From Clostridium sp. 12(A) (GTDB lineage Bacteria; Bacillota; Clostridia; Lachnospirales; Lachnospiraceae): 64,000 nucleotides of DNA. Shown here piece by piece: positions 1-8,515 of the stretch. Position numbers and translations under genes: made by a program. Each line of letters opens with the position of its first letter. The stretch's first letter is position 1. The DNA lies in contig JAGI01000002.1 of assembly GCA_000526575.1 (NCBI GenBank), forward strand, positions 620,001-684,000, in the 5' to 3' direction. Below the pieces are notes generated by a model. That model made no database searches. It was not told the origin of the DNA and saw only the letters and a list, made by a program, of their open reading frames with translations.

Positions 1-292
1 GAAGATTGTAGAAGAGAAGAATGACTTTGTAAACAACAAGACAGTTATGGAAGCACTTGCAAAGAGCGATTATAAGTCCCAGTTCCTTGGCGGACAGAAT
101 CCTCTTCAGATGTACTGTGATGCAGCTGAAAAGATCGATATGAGCAAGATCTCTCCATACGATCAGGGTCTTAATGAGAGCATTCAGACCGCTATGCACG
201 ATTACTTTAACGGAACTGTTGACAAAGACACAGCGATGAAGAACTTCTATACATCTATCAAAGAAAAATACCCGGAATTAAAAACCGAGTAG
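1..292 (+). CDS. Carbohydrate ABC transporter substrate-binding protein, C-terminal fragment
   Basis: Only the last 96 or so residues are in the window; the reading frame is open from base 2 to the stop at 290-292. The fragment is soluble and lysine-rich and ends KEKYPELKTE. It resembles the C-terminal helical lobe of family 1 extracellular sugar-binding proteins, including a 'FYTSIKEKYPEL' helix. Its role is inferred mainly from the two MalF/MalG-type permeases that follow at once in the same direction. The protein would be a lipoprotein presenting a sugar or oligosaccharide to the permeases. The substrate cannot be told from this piece. Confidence 0.75.
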   Translation, partial: KIVEEKNDFVNNKTVMEALAKSDYKSQFLGGQNPLQMYCDAAEKIDMSKISPYDQGLNESIQTAMHDYFNGTVDKDTAMKNFYTSIKEKYPELKTE

Positions 293-302
293 CTGTAAAT
301 AG

Positions 303-325
303 CAGGGCGGGGACACCCCGCCCTG
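303..325 (+). other. GC-rich intercistronic hairpin between binding protein and permease genes
   Basis: CAGGGCGGGG (303-312) and CCCCGCCCTG (316-325) form a perfect 10-bp stem with a 3-nt loop. It lies 11 bases after the binding-protein stop and just before the AGGAGG of the next gene. It is followed by A, not U, so on the plus strand it looks like an mRNA-stabilising or processing hairpin rather than a terminator. Such elements commonly keep binding protein more abundant than permeases. Confidence 0.65.
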
Positions 326-346
326 AAAAAAGCAGGAGGTTTTGCT

Positions 347-1279
347 ATGGTAAAAGAAAAAAAGGCAAAGACCAGAAAAAAAGTCAGCTATGCAAAATGG
401 GGATATATTTTTCTGATACCATTTTTTGCCACATATTCTATATTCTCACTGATCCCGCTGATCAATACATTTTATAACAGCTTGTTTGAAAATTACCGTT
501 CCGGATTAACCCATATCGGTCCTAATTTTGTAGGATTTCAAAATTATATCTCTATTTTTCAAAGTGATCTGCTTAAATACTTTGGAAATACCATGATTTT
601 ATGGGTTATAGGGTTTATACCTCAGATCATTATCTCCTTGATTCTGGCTGTCTGGTTTGCTGATTTTCGGATGAAGCTTAGAGGAAGCGCGTTTTTTAAG
701 ACAATTATTTATATGCCTAATGTCATAATGGCGGCATCCTTTGCCATGCTGATTTTTGCGTTATTTTCTGATAATGGTCCAATGAATAACCTGTTGATGA
801 AAGCAGGAATGAGCGATGAACCGATTCGCTTTCTGGCTACGGTTTGGGGGACCAGGGGACTAATTGGTCTTATGAATTTCATGATGTGGTTTGGAAATAC
901 GACCATTCTTTTAATGGCAGCTATTATGGGAGTTGATGCTTCCCTTTTTGAGGCTGCTTCCATTGACGGAGCGAAATCCTTGCAGATTTTCACTAAGGTT
1001 ACCATGCCTATCATCAGACCCATTTTCGTCTATGTACTTATTACATCCATGATTGGTGGCCTTCAGATGTTTGATGTGCCACAGGTACTTACTAACGCCC
1101 AGGGTACACCTGACAGAACCAGTATGACTTTGATTATGTTTTTAAACAATCACCTTTACAGTAAGAATTACGGAATGGCAGGTGCCTTATCTGTCATACT
1201 GTTCATCATCACAGCAGTCCTAAGTCTGTTTGTATTTTTCATACTGACTAATTCCGGCGATAAGAAAGGAGGACGTTAA
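347..1279 (+). CDS. Sugar ABC transporter permease, MalF/UgpA type
   Basis: Inner-membrane subunit of a CUT1-family carbohydrate importer. The 310-aa length is usual. A lysine-rich N-terminus precedes the first membrane segment (about residues 20-42), followed by five more hydrophobic segments. The cytoplasmic EAA loop is visible around residues 202-222 (EAASIDGAKSLQIFTKVTMP), which docks to the ATPase. The start has an AGGAGG nine bases upstream. It is followed two bases later by the second permease. No ATPase gene is nearby, so it probably shares a MsmX-like multitasking ATPase encoded elsewhere; that is inference from the family. Confidence 0.9.
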   Translation: MVKEKKAKTRKKVSYAKWGYIFLIPFFATYSIFSLIPLINTFYNSLFENYRSGLTHIGPNFVGFQNYISIFQSDLLKYFGNTMILWVIGFIPQIIISLILAVWFADFRMKLRGSAFFKTIIYMPNVIMAASFAMLIFALFSDNGPMNNLLMKAGMSDEPIRFLATVWGTRGLIGLMNFMMWFGNTTILLMAAIMGVDASLFEAASIDGAKSLQIFTKVTMPIIRPIFVYVLITSMIGGLQMFDVPQVLTNAQGTPDRTSMTLIMFLNNHLYSKNYGMAGALSVILFIITAVLSLFVFFILTNSGDKKGGR

Positions 1280-1281
1280 TC

Positions 1282-2121
1282 ATGGGCAAAGCAGAAAAAT
1301 TGAAAAAAGCCGTGGCTTACGTTGTACTGTCCCTGCTGGTATTTTTATGTCTCTTCTTCTTTTACTGCCTGGTGATCAATGCAACAAGATCTCATCCAGA
1401 GATTTCAAAAGGATTTTCATTTATTCCCGGCAAATCCTTTGGTGCCAATCTTCATAACGTACTTAACAATAAGAATCTCCCAGTTGTTCAGGGAATCTTA
1501 AACAGCTTGATCATAGCAGGCAGCTCGGCCCTCCTTTCTGTATACGTTTCCGCCATGACTGCCTATGGAATCCATGCTTATGAATTCAAGTTCCGTAAGA
1601 CGATTTACTTATTCATTATTTTAATTATGATGATTCCCACACAGGTAACTACCCTTGGATTCTTAAGACTGATCAATGCAATGAACCTTATGGATAATTT
1701 TATTCCTTTGATTTTACCGTCTATGGCAGCTCCTGTTGTTTTCTACTTTATGGTGTCTTATTTTGAAAGCAACCTTCCGCTGGAGATTGTGGAATCAGCA
1801 AGAATTGATGGATCCAATGAATTTTACACCTTTAACTTCATTGTATTGCCTATTGTGAAACCAGCATTGGCTGTTCAGGGAATCTTTGGATTTGTAGCCT
1901 CCTGGAATAATTATTTTGTTCCATCCCTGGTATTAAAATCAAATAGCAGGAAGACACTCCCTATCCTTATCGCCCAGCTGCGTAGTGCAGATTTTTTAAA
2001 GTTTGATATGGGGCAGGTTTACATGCTGATAACCATTGCCATTATTCCAGTGGCTATTATATACTTATGTCTGTCTAAATTCATCATAGGAGGAGTTACA
2101 GCAGGCAGTGTAAAGGGATAA
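1282..2121 (+). CDS. Sugar ABC transporter permease, MalG/UgpE type
   Basis: Second permease of the CUT1 importer, 279 aa, with about six membrane segments starting at residues 9-31. The EAA loop reads ESARIDGSNEFYTFNFIVLP (about residues 170-189), the diagnostic contact with the nucleotide-binding subunit. The AAAGGAGG ribosome site lies inside the end of the upstream permease gene, so the two are translationally coupled and should form a heterodimer. The substrate is unknown; the neighbouring galE hints at a galactose-containing sugar, but galE has its own promoter. Confidence 0.9.
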   Translation: MGKAEKLKKAVAYVVLSLLVFLCLFFFYCLVINATRSHPEISKGFSFIPGKSFGANLHNVLNNKNLPVVQGILNSLIIAGSSALLSVYVSAMTAYGIHAYEFKFRKTIYLFIILIMMIPTQVTTLGFLRLINAMNLMDNFIPLILPSMAAPVVFYFMVSYFESNLPLEIVESARIDGSNEFYTFNFIVLPIVKPALAVQGIFGFVASWNNYFVPSLVLKSNSRKTLPILIAQLRSADFLKFDMGQVYMLITIAIIPVAIIYLCLSKFIIGGVTAGSVKG

Positions 2122-2158
2122 ACGAAAAAAAACTATAGGTTTTTCTAAGAATTCTGCA

Positions 2159-2187
2159 TTGTCATTTTGCTCCTTTATGCTTATAAT
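2159..2187 (+). promoter_or_regulatory. Sigma-A-type promoter of galE
   Basis: TTGTCA (2159-2164), 17-bp spacer, TATAAT (2182-2187). It lies in the short gap after the permease operon and 36 bases before the galE start, so galE can be transcribed independently. Confidence 0.75.
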
Positions 2188-2222
2188 AAGGAAAGATGTA
2201 CATTTTTGAAGGAGGAAACAAA

Positions 2223-3242
2223 ATGGCTATTTTGGTTACCGGAGGTGCAGGCTACATTGGGAGCCACACCTGCATAGAGCTGCTGGATGCAGGATATGAA
2301 GTAGTGGTAGTTGATAATCTTTGCAATGCCAGTAAAGAATCTCTGGAACGTGTGATGGATATCACGGGTAAGAGCCTGACTTTTTATGAAGCAGACTTAC
2401 TGGACCGGGGGGCACTTTTAGAGATATTTGAAAAAGAAAACATAGAGTCGGTGATTCATTTTGCCGGATTGAAGGCGGTAGGAGAGTCGGTAGGAAAGCC
2501 GCTTGAATATTATCATAATAACATTACAGGAACCTTAGTTCTTTGCGAAGTGATGAAAGCTCACGGAGTAAAGAGCATTGTGTTCAGTTCCTCTGCAACC
2601 GTATATGGAGATCCCGCCTTTGTTCCGATTACCGAAGAATGTCCAAAAGGAGAGATTACCAATCCATATGGACGGACAAAGGCAATGCTGGAGCAGATCT
2701 TAACGGATTTACATACGGCGGATCCTGAATGGAAGGTAATGCTACTTCGTTACTTTAATCCAATCGGTGCACACAAATCCGGACGTATCGGAGAAAACCC
2801 AAAAGGAATACCAAACAATCTTCTTCCCTACATCACTCAGGTGGCAGTGGGGAAATTAGATTGCCTTGGTTTGTTCGGAGGCGATTACCAAACGGAAGAC
2901 GGTACCTGTGTTCGGGATTATATCCATGTCGTGGATCTTGCAGTAGGCCATGTGAAAGCATTAAATAAAGTGGCTAAAAGTCAGGGCGGCGTTTGGGTCT
3001 ATAATCTTGGTACCGGCATCGGCTACAGCGTTCTGGACGTAATTCATGCATTTGAAGAAGCCAATGATTTAAAGATTCCTTATGTAATGAAAGAGAGAAG
3101 ACCAGGAGACATCGCCAAATGCTATGCCGATCCTTCCAAGGCAGAGAAAGAACTTGGCTGGAAAGCAGAGCGGAGCTTAAAAGATATGTGCCGCGATTCC
3201 TGGAACTGGCAGAAAAATAATCCAGAAGGATATGTAAAATAA
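2223..3242 (+). CDS. galE: UDP-glucose 4-epimerase
   Basis: Cytoplasmic NAD-dependent short-chain dehydrogenase family enzyme that interconverts UDP-glucose and UDP-galactose in the Leloir pathway. The N-terminus carries the Rossmann GGAGYIGSH motif (residues 7-15). The catalytic Ser-Ser-Ala and YGRTK (Tyr-x-x-x-Lys) motifs follow in the middle, then RYFNPIGAH. At 339 aa it matches bacterial GalE. The ATG at 2223 is chosen over one nine codons upstream because AAGGAGG sits 7 bases before it. An aldose 1-epimerase of the same pathway lies far downstream at 49725. Confidence 0.95.
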   Translation: MAILVTGGAGYIGSHTCIELLDAGYEVVVVDNLCNASKESLERVMDITGKSLTFYEADLLDRGALLEIFEKENIESVIHFAGLKAVGESVGKPLEYYHNNITGTLVLCEVMKAHGVKSIVFSSSATVYGDPAFVPITEECPKGEITNPYGRTKAMLEQILTDLHTADPEWKVMLLRYFNPIGAHKSGRIGENPKGIPNNLLPYITQVAVGKLDCLGLFGGDYQTEDGTCVRDYIHVVDLAVGHVKALNKVAKSQGGVWVYNLGTGIGYSVLDVIHAFEEANDLKIPYVMKERRPGDIAKCYADPSKAEKELGWKAERSLKDMCRDSWNWQKNNPEGYVK

Positions 3243-3259
3243 TATTATATACGAATAGA

Positions 3260-3293
3260 TACCGCCTCCGTATAAAGACGGCTGGCGGTATTT
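3260..3293 (+). terminator. Hairpin terminator after galE
   Basis: TACCGCC (3260-3266) pairs with GGCGGTA (3284-3290), with an inner CCGT/ACGG stem and a short T-rich tail. It stands 17 bases after the galE stop. Confidence 0.65.
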
Positions 3294-3541
3294 GTTATAA
3301 TAGAACGATATAATTTTAAAAGTTTGCAGTTACTCACGTCTCTCTTTTTTTCGTCACCGCATGCCAGACTCCATAATGTACCAATTATGGTCTTTTTTTG
3401 ATATCTTAAATTTCTCATTAATATGAAAAAATACGCCATAATGAAGGTATCTCTTCCTATATAAATATATTCCGAATTTCCCGCTTTCCTTATAAGTGAA
3501 TCAATACTAATAAGAAGTAAATGGTATCTTCTCCCAGATAA
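3294..3541. other. AT-rich intergenic stretch, no gene seen
   Basis: About 250 bases between the galE terminator and the SOS-box region. A minus-strand open frame of about 100 codons crosses it, but it has no ribosome site, no recognisable domain and runs through the galE terminator. I see no RNA gene or repeat here. Confidence 0.5.
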
Positions 3542-3553
3542 GAACATACATTC
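3542..3553. promoter_or_regulatory. Upstream LexA-like (SOS) box, one mismatch
   Basis: GAACATACATTC differs at one base from the Gram-positive LexA/DinR core GAACNNNNGTTC. It lies nine bases upstream of the -35 element of the radical SAM promoter. Confidence 0.5.
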
Positions 3554-3561
3554 GAAAATGC

Positions 3562-3590
3562 TTGATTATATTGTTGATTTATGATATGAT
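3562..3590 (+). promoter_or_regulatory. Promoter of the radical SAM repair operon
   Basis: TTGATT (3562-3567), 17-bp spacer, TATGAT (3585-3590). It is flanked by the two LexA-like boxes. Confidence 0.75.
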
Positions 3591-3600
3591 CTTAGTAAAA

Positions 3601-3612
3601 GAACGTGCGTTC
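3601..3612. promoter_or_regulatory. LexA (SOS) box between promoter and ribosome site
   Basis: GAACGTGCGTTC is a full match to GAACNNNNGTTC, with the preferred purine/pyrimidine bases of the Gram-positive box. It begins 11 bases after the -10, so it covers the predicted start of transcription, a classic repressing position. The ribosome site GAGGTGAG follows at once. Confidence 0.75.
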
Positions 3613-3623
3613 GAGGTGAGAAG

Positions 3624-4946
3624 ATGCTGATACAGGAAGAATTAAGTGTTCAGGAAAAACTTGAAATTTTATCAGATGCTGCAAAGTATGATGTTGCCTG
3701 CACATCCAGCGGTGTTGACCGGAAAGGAAAAGCAGGAACTTTGGGAAATGCGGCCAAAGCAGGAATCTGCCACAGCTTTTCTGCGGATGGCAGATGTATT
3801 TCTCTGCTAAAGATTTTATTTACCAATCAATGTGTCTACGATTGCAAGTACTGCATCAATCGTAGCTCTAATGATGTGCCCCGTACGGCATTTACTCCAG
3901 AGGAAGTATGCCAGCTGACCATACAGTTTTACCGGCGCAATTATATAGAAGGTTTGTTTTTGAGCTCAGGTATTTTGCACAGTCCTGATTATACCATGGA
4001 CTTAATTTATCAGACCTTGAAAAAACTAAGAGAAGAATACCACTTTCACGGTTATATTCATGTAAAAGCCATTCCTGGTGCAGATCCTGTTTTGATTGAG
4101 AAGACAGGCTTTTTGGCAGACCGTATGAGCATCAATCTGGAATTGCCGACGGCTGATGGCTTAAAGAAACTGGCACCGGGAAAAAGCAGAAGTAAGATAC
4201 TCACACCTATGAAGCAGATTCAAAATGGTATAACTGCCAATCGGTTTGAGCTGATGGAATATAAAAAGGCGCCGGCCTTTGTTCCTGCCGGACAGAGTAC
4301 CCAGATGATCGTAGGTGCCACGCCAGAGAATGATTTTCAGATGATGATGGTGGCTGAGGCACTTTATCAGAAGTATGATTTAAAAAGAGTGTTTTATTCT
4401 GCATTTGTACCGGTGAATCAGGATATTAATCTTCCTTCTTTGCCTGGTGGTCCACCTCTTTTAAGGGAACACAGACTGTATCAGGCGGACTGGTTGATGC
4501 GTTTTTATGGATTTCAGGCAGGAGAACTGCTCTCAGAGGAACGCCCCAACTTTAATGTGCTGCTAGATCCAAAGTGCGACTGGGCTTTAAGGCATCTGGA
4601 GTTATTTCCTGTTGAGGTGAACCGGGCGGACTATTATACCCTTTTGCGGGTACCCGGAATGGGAGTCAAATCAGCACAACGCATCGTAGCGGCCAGGAAA
4701 AACGGACCGCTTGATTTTGATGCGCTGAAAAAGATTGGTGTCGTATTAAAAAGAGCAATCTATTTTATTACCTGCTCTGGCAGGATGATGTATCCGGTGA
4801 AAATTGACGAGGATTATATTTCCAGCCATTTGATTGGAGATGAAAAAAGAAAGGTGTGGGAGATAGGCTCTTTCGGTTCCTACCGTCAGATTTCTCTGTT
4901 TGATGACATGAATGCCCCGTCATTAACGGTGTCAGGAGGTTTATAG
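3624..4946 (+). CDS. Putative DNA modification/repair radical SAM protein
   Basis: A 440-aa radical SAM enzyme with the [4Fe-4S] motif CVYDCKYC (Cys70, Cys74, Cys77; CX3CX2C) and a C-terminal helix-hairpin-helix (about residues 343-368, PGMGVKSAQRIV) of the kind that contacts DNA. This arrangement matches the family named 'putative DNA modification/repair radical SAM protein' (TIGR03916-like), whose reaction is not known. It is followed three bases later by its customary partner. A promoter bracketed by two LexA-type boxes points to induction by DNA damage. It is not spore photoproduct lyase, although distantly similar in chemistry. Family assignment is firm; the function is inferred. Confidence 0.85.
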   Translation: MLIQEELSVQEKLEILSDAAKYDVACTSSGVDRKGKAGTLGNAAKAGICHSFSADGRCISLLKILFTNQCVYDCKYCINRSSNDVPRTAFTPEEVCQLTIQFYRRNYIEGLFLSSGILHSPDYTMDLIYQTLKKLREEYHFHGYIHVKAIPGADPVLIEKTGFLADRMSINLELPTADGLKKLAPGKSRSKILTPMKQIQNGITANRFELMEYKKAPAFVPAGQSTQMIVGATPENDFQMMMVAEALYQKYDLKRVFYSAFVPVNQDINLPSLPGGPPLLREHRLYQADWLMRFYGFQAGELLSEERPNFNVLLDPKCDWALRHLELFPVEVNRADYYTLLRVPGMGVKSAQRIVAARKNGPLDFDALKKIGVVLKRAIYFITCSGRMMYPVKIDEDYISSHLIGDEKRKVWEIGSFGSYRQISLFDDMNAPSLTVSGGL

Positions 4947-4949
4947 AAG

Positions 4950-5729
4950 ATGAAAACAGTCTATTTATGCGAGAATAGTGTAGAAGGAATCTTAAGTGGT
5001 GTATACACTGCATGGACCAGTAGAAAAGGTCATGATAACGTAAAATTGAAGATCATGGGAACGGAAGATACCATGGAGCTGTTCTGCCAATACGAAGAAG
5101 TGAAAATTGATTCGGTGAAAGCAGGAAAGGTGATAAAGGCGATGAAAGAGAAGATTTCAAAAGAAGCATATTCTCTCGTCTATAAGTCTGCCCTGAGCAA
5201 AGACCCCGACCGGGCTGATAAGATTTACCGTTTTCTTATCTACGGATTTCATATTGGCTCCAGTATCATTGACATGCTGCAGCTTCCGGAGGTTTATGAA
5301 ATTTTTCAAATGTGCCGCCACATCGACAACGAAACCCATCTTCTGACGGGGTTTGTGCGATTTATTGAGATGGAAGGAGAGCTTTTGGTAAGCCGCATTG
5401 GCCCGAAGAATGATGTGGTTGTTCTTTTGGCGCCTCACTTTGCAGATCGTTTGTCAGGAGAAAACTGGGTGATTTATGACGAGAATCGTAAAAAGGCAGT
5501 ACTTCATCCTGCCAATCGTCCTTGGTATCTTTTGGATCTTATTTCACCGGAGTGGGAGAGTAAGTTAAAAAAGGCCTCCGAGGAAGATGAATACGAGGAA
5601 CTTTTTAAATGCTTTCGGAAAAGCATTTCCATCAAAGAACGGGAAAATCCTGTTTGCCAGCAAAACCATATGCCTTTGCGTTACCGACCCTATATGCCAG
5701 AATTTTCCCATGGGTTACGGGACACATAA
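4950..5729 (+). CDS. TIGR03915-like putative DNA repair/metabolism partner protein
   Basis: A 259-aa soluble protein immediately downstream of the radical SAM gene (3-base gap, RBS AGGAGG inside the upstream gene's end). It fits the family that nearly always accompanies that enzyme; in other bacteria the same protein is fused to a uracil-DNA glycosylase-like domain. Here the glycosylase domain is absent and the chain ends with the family-typical YRPYMPEF tail. The biochemical role is not established. The pairing plus SOS boxes suggests that the two proteins act together on damaged or modified DNA. Confidence 0.8.
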   Translation: MKTVYLCENSVEGILSGVYTAWTSRKGHDNVKLKIMGTEDTMELFCQYEEVKIDSVKAGKVIKAMKEKISKEAYSLVYKSALSKDPDRADKIYRFLIYGFHIGSSIIDMLQLPEVYEIFQMCRHIDNETHLLTGFVRFIEMEGELLVSRIGPKNDVVVLLAPHFADRLSGENWVIYDENRKKAVLHPANRPWYLLDLISPEWESKLKKASEEDEYEELFKCFRKSISIKERENPVCQQNHMPLRYRPYMPEFSHGLRDT

Positions 5730-5866
5730 TGAATCAAATCTTGCCTTTTTCAACCGTTTGAGGTATGATGGAAACACGTTCCGGTTCAGGAACATTCCAT
5801 GTGCGTTTCTGCACGTTTATCCATGTAAGAAATTATAAAACTGAATAAGGAAAGGATGAGGCGTTT

Positions 5867-7414
5867 TTGTACAGCAAAGTTCATAGCATTGGTATTACAG
5901 GGGTGGAAGGAGTTCCTATTTTGGTAGAGGCGGATGTCAGTGATGGACTTCCGGGCTTTTCCATGGTAGGATATCTTTCTTCCCAGGTCAGGGAAGCACA
6001 GGACCGGGTTAGAACGGCATTAAAAAATTCCGGCTTTCGTCTTCCAGCCAAAAAAGTTACTATAAATCTTTCCCCTGCTGATATACGAAAAGAAGGCACG
6101 GCCTTTGATCTGCCTATTGCAATTTCCATGTTATCCGCTTCCGGCCATATCAAATCTTCTGCCTTGGAGGATTGTGTGATTTCCGGTGAACTGGGGTTAG
6201 ACGGAAGGATCAAACCCGTTCATGGAGCACTCTCCATTACAGCAGCTGCAAGAAAGGACGGAAAGTCCGTATGCTTTCTTCCCAGGGAGAATGTGCAGGA
6301 AGGCCTGGTAATTGAAGGAATCAATATAATTGGGGTAAGTAAGCTAAAGGAGCTGGTGGATGAATTGAATTTCCCAGGTGCTCAGCAAAAGGGAGAGATG
6401 CCGGGAGATTGGAGACAAGCTGAGTCTTGTTCCTATGAAGTGGATTTTTCTGAAATAGGAGGAATGCCTCTTCTTCGAAGAGCTACGGAGGTTGCAGTCG
6501 CTGGAATGCACAATATTCTCTATATAGGTCCGGCAGGAACCGGCAAATCTATGTTGGCAAATCGAATTCCGACCATAATGCCGTCGTTATCCTTAGAGGA
6601 GACCATAGAGATATCAAAAATCTACAGCGTCAGCGGACTGCTTTCCCCTGAGATGCCATTAATGGCAAGGCGGCCCTTTCGAAGTCCGCATCATACCATC
6701 AGCCCTCAGGCTCTTTCTGGAGGTGGGCGAATTCCCAAACCAGGAGAAATCTCTCTGGCATCTGAAGGCGTTCTGTTTCTGGATGAATTTCCTGAATTTC
6801 AAAAAAGCACCATTGAGATCTTAAGACAGCCATTGGAGGAAGGAAAGATAACAATTTCCAGGGTGCATGGTTCTTATGAATTTCCTGCAAATTTCATGCT
6901 GGCTGCTTCCATGAACCCTTGTGCCTGTGGCTTTTATCCTGACAGAACCAAATGCAGGTGCACAGAACAACAGGTATATAAATACTTAAGCAGGATATCA
7001 AAGCCTCTTTTAGACCGCATTGACATCTGCGTCGAATCCAGAATGATTACATATGAGGAATTGGAGCAAAAGGAGCGAGGAGAGTCCTCAGACTCCATAC
7101 GAAGCCGGATAGAAGCAGCCAGAAAGATACAGGCAAAGCGGTTTAAGGGGCAGAAAATATACTTTAACAGTTCTATGAGAAAAGGGGAGCTTGAACAGTT
7201 CTGTATATTGGAGAAGTCTGACAGGGAATTCTTAAAGCAAATCTATGAATCTCAGAGGCTTAGTGCAAGGGGATATGAAAAGCTGCTTAAAATATCCAGA
7301 ACCATTGCGGATCTGGAAGGTTCTTGTGAAATTCGGAGAGCACATTTGGCTGAGGCTGCCGGCCTGCGCAGTCTGGAAGGAAAATACTGGGGAGGAATCT
7401 ATGGTCAGTCATGA
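5867..7414 (+). CDS. yifB: YifB/ComM-family Mg-chelatase-like AAA+ ATPase
   Basis: A 515-aa ATPase of the YifB/ComM family. The N-terminal third resembles a ribosomal S5/Lon-like fold, followed by an Mg-chelatase AAA+ core with Walker A (GPAGTGKS, about residue 222) and Walker B (LFLDEF), and a C-terminal lid domain. In naturally transformable bacteria ComM is a branch-migration helicase that helps integrate incoming DNA; its role in Clostridia is less clear. The TTG start is used because AAAGGA lies 10 bases upstream and the family N-terminus (YSKVHSIGITG) begins there. The 3' end overlaps dprA by 14 bases, supporting a joint role in DNA processing. Confidence 0.93.
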   Translation: MYSKVHSIGITGVEGVPILVEADVSDGLPGFSMVGYLSSQVREAQDRVRTALKNSGFRLPAKKVTINLSPADIRKEGTAFDLPIAISMLSASGHIKSSALEDCVISGELGLDGRIKPVHGALSITAAARKDGKSVCFLPRENVQEGLVIEGINIIGVSKLKELVDELNFPGAQQKGEMPGDWRQAESCSYEVDFSEIGGMPLLRRATEVAVAGMHNILYIGPAGTGKSMLANRIPTIMPSLSLEETIEISKIYSVSGLLSPEMPLMARRPFRSPHHTISPQALSGGGRIPKPGEISLASEGVLFLDEFPEFQKSTIEILRQPLEEGKITISRVHGSYEFPANFMLAASMNPCACGFYPDRTKCRCTEQQVYKYLSRISKPLLDRIDICVESRMITYEELEQKERGESSDSIRSRIEAARKIQAKRFKGQKIYFNSSMRKGELEQFCILEKSDREFLKQIYESQRLSARGYEKLLKISRTIADLEGSCEIRRAHLAEAAGLRSLEGKYWGGIYGQS

Positions 7415-8501
7415 GGAGAGAGAATATTTATACTGGCTTTGCCATGTCCCTATGTTAGGGGCTGTGACCATAAAGCGGCTTTATGATTACATGGGAAGCT
7501 ATAAAGAGATATATAATATAGAAGGAAAAGAGTTACAGAGGCTGGGACTGCTTAAGTCGTCTGCTGTATCTGCATTTGAAGATAGTAAAAAAAGGAAGAC
7601 AAGGTGTGATAAGGAACTTTATGGTTTAAAAGAACAAGGGATAGAGTTTGTCACATCACATGATGCCGGGTTTCCGGCACGTCTCTTTCAAATATATGAT
7701 TATCCTATGGGTATCTTTTACAAGGGAAAACTTCCAGATGAAGCTCGTCCCACAGTCGCGGTGATTGGAGCCAGAAACTGCACGAATTATGGAAGGCAGA
7801 TGGCTTCTTATCTTTCCAAGGAACTGGCCTCCTGCGGCGTTCAGATTATAAGCGGACTTGCCAGTGGAATCGACGGGGCAGGTCATCTGGGTGCGCTGGA
7901 AGGAAAGGGAGACACTTATGGTGTATTAGGCTGCGGAATCAATATCTGTTATCCCAAAGAGAATTATGGATTGTTTGAACAGATGAAAGAAAGAGGAGGC
8001 ATTCTTACAGAGTTTGTCCCAGATGAAGCCCCCAGGCCCTGTAATTTTCCGATGAGAAACCGGATTATCAGTGGTCTGTCTGATGCAATCCTTGTGATTG
8101 AAGCCAGAGAAAAGAGCGGTTCTCTCATTACAGCAAACCTGGGACTGGATCAGGGGAAGGAAATTTTTGCTCTTCCAGGGAGAGTCACAGATCCATTAAG
8201 TGCAGGCTGTAACCGGTTGATTTCTGAGGGTGCCGGTGTGATTTTAAGTCCTGATTCTGTTCTGGAATATTTTGATTTACAAAATGGTAAAATATTAAGA
8301 GTTCATGAAAAAAATAAGAACGGGCTTGCCAAAAAAGAAAAAATGGTGTATAGTTGCCTAGATTTACAACCAAAGAATCTGGAAGAGATTGTATCTTTAA
8401 GCGGATTGTCTGTCAGTGAATGTATGGGAGCCCTTTTGGAGCTAGAATTTAACGGCCTCATTTTGCAGACATCCCATCAATATTATGGTAAGAAACTATA
8501 G
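7401..8501 (+). CDS. dprA: DNA-processing protein DprA
   Basis: A 366-aa DprA/Smf protein that binds incoming single-stranded DNA and loads RecA. It has an N-terminal SAM/HhH-like region (residues 1-70), a Rossmann-like core with GARNCTNYG and SGLASGIDG motifs, and a C-terminal winged-helix DML1-like domain (about residues 305-366). The ATG at 7401, preceded by GGAGG, is chosen; an upstream in-frame extension lies wholly inside yifB. The order yifB-dprA-topA is conserved in many Firmicutes. Confidence 0.95.
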   Translation: MVSHEEREYLYWLCHVPMLGAVTIKRLYDYMGSYKEIYNIEGKELQRLGLLKSSAVSAFEDSKKRKTRCDKELYGLKEQGIEFVTSHDAGFPARLFQIYDYPMGIFYKGKLPDEARPTVAVIGARNCTNYGRQMASYLSKELASCGVQIISGLASGIDGAGHLGALEGKGDTYGVLGCGINICYPKENYGLFEQMKERGGILTEFVPDEAPRPCNFPMRNRIISGLSDAILVIEAREKSGSLITANLGLDQGKEIFALPGRVTDPLSAGCNRLISEGAGVILSPDSVLEYFDLQNGKILRVHEKNKNGLAKKEKMVYSCLDLQPKNLEEIVSLSGLSVSECMGALLELEFNGLILQTSHQYYGKKL

Positions 8502-8515
8502 GCGAGGAGTTTGGT

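Noticed and set aside
3245-3547. Minus-strand open frame of about 100 codons in the gap after galE
   Set aside because: No ribosome site, no recognisable domain, basic and low-complexity composition, and it runs through the galE terminator.
5587-5838. Plus-strand open frame overlapping the end of the TIGR03915-like gene
   Set aside because: Most of it is an out-of-frame shadow of that gene; no ribosome site and no family resemblance.
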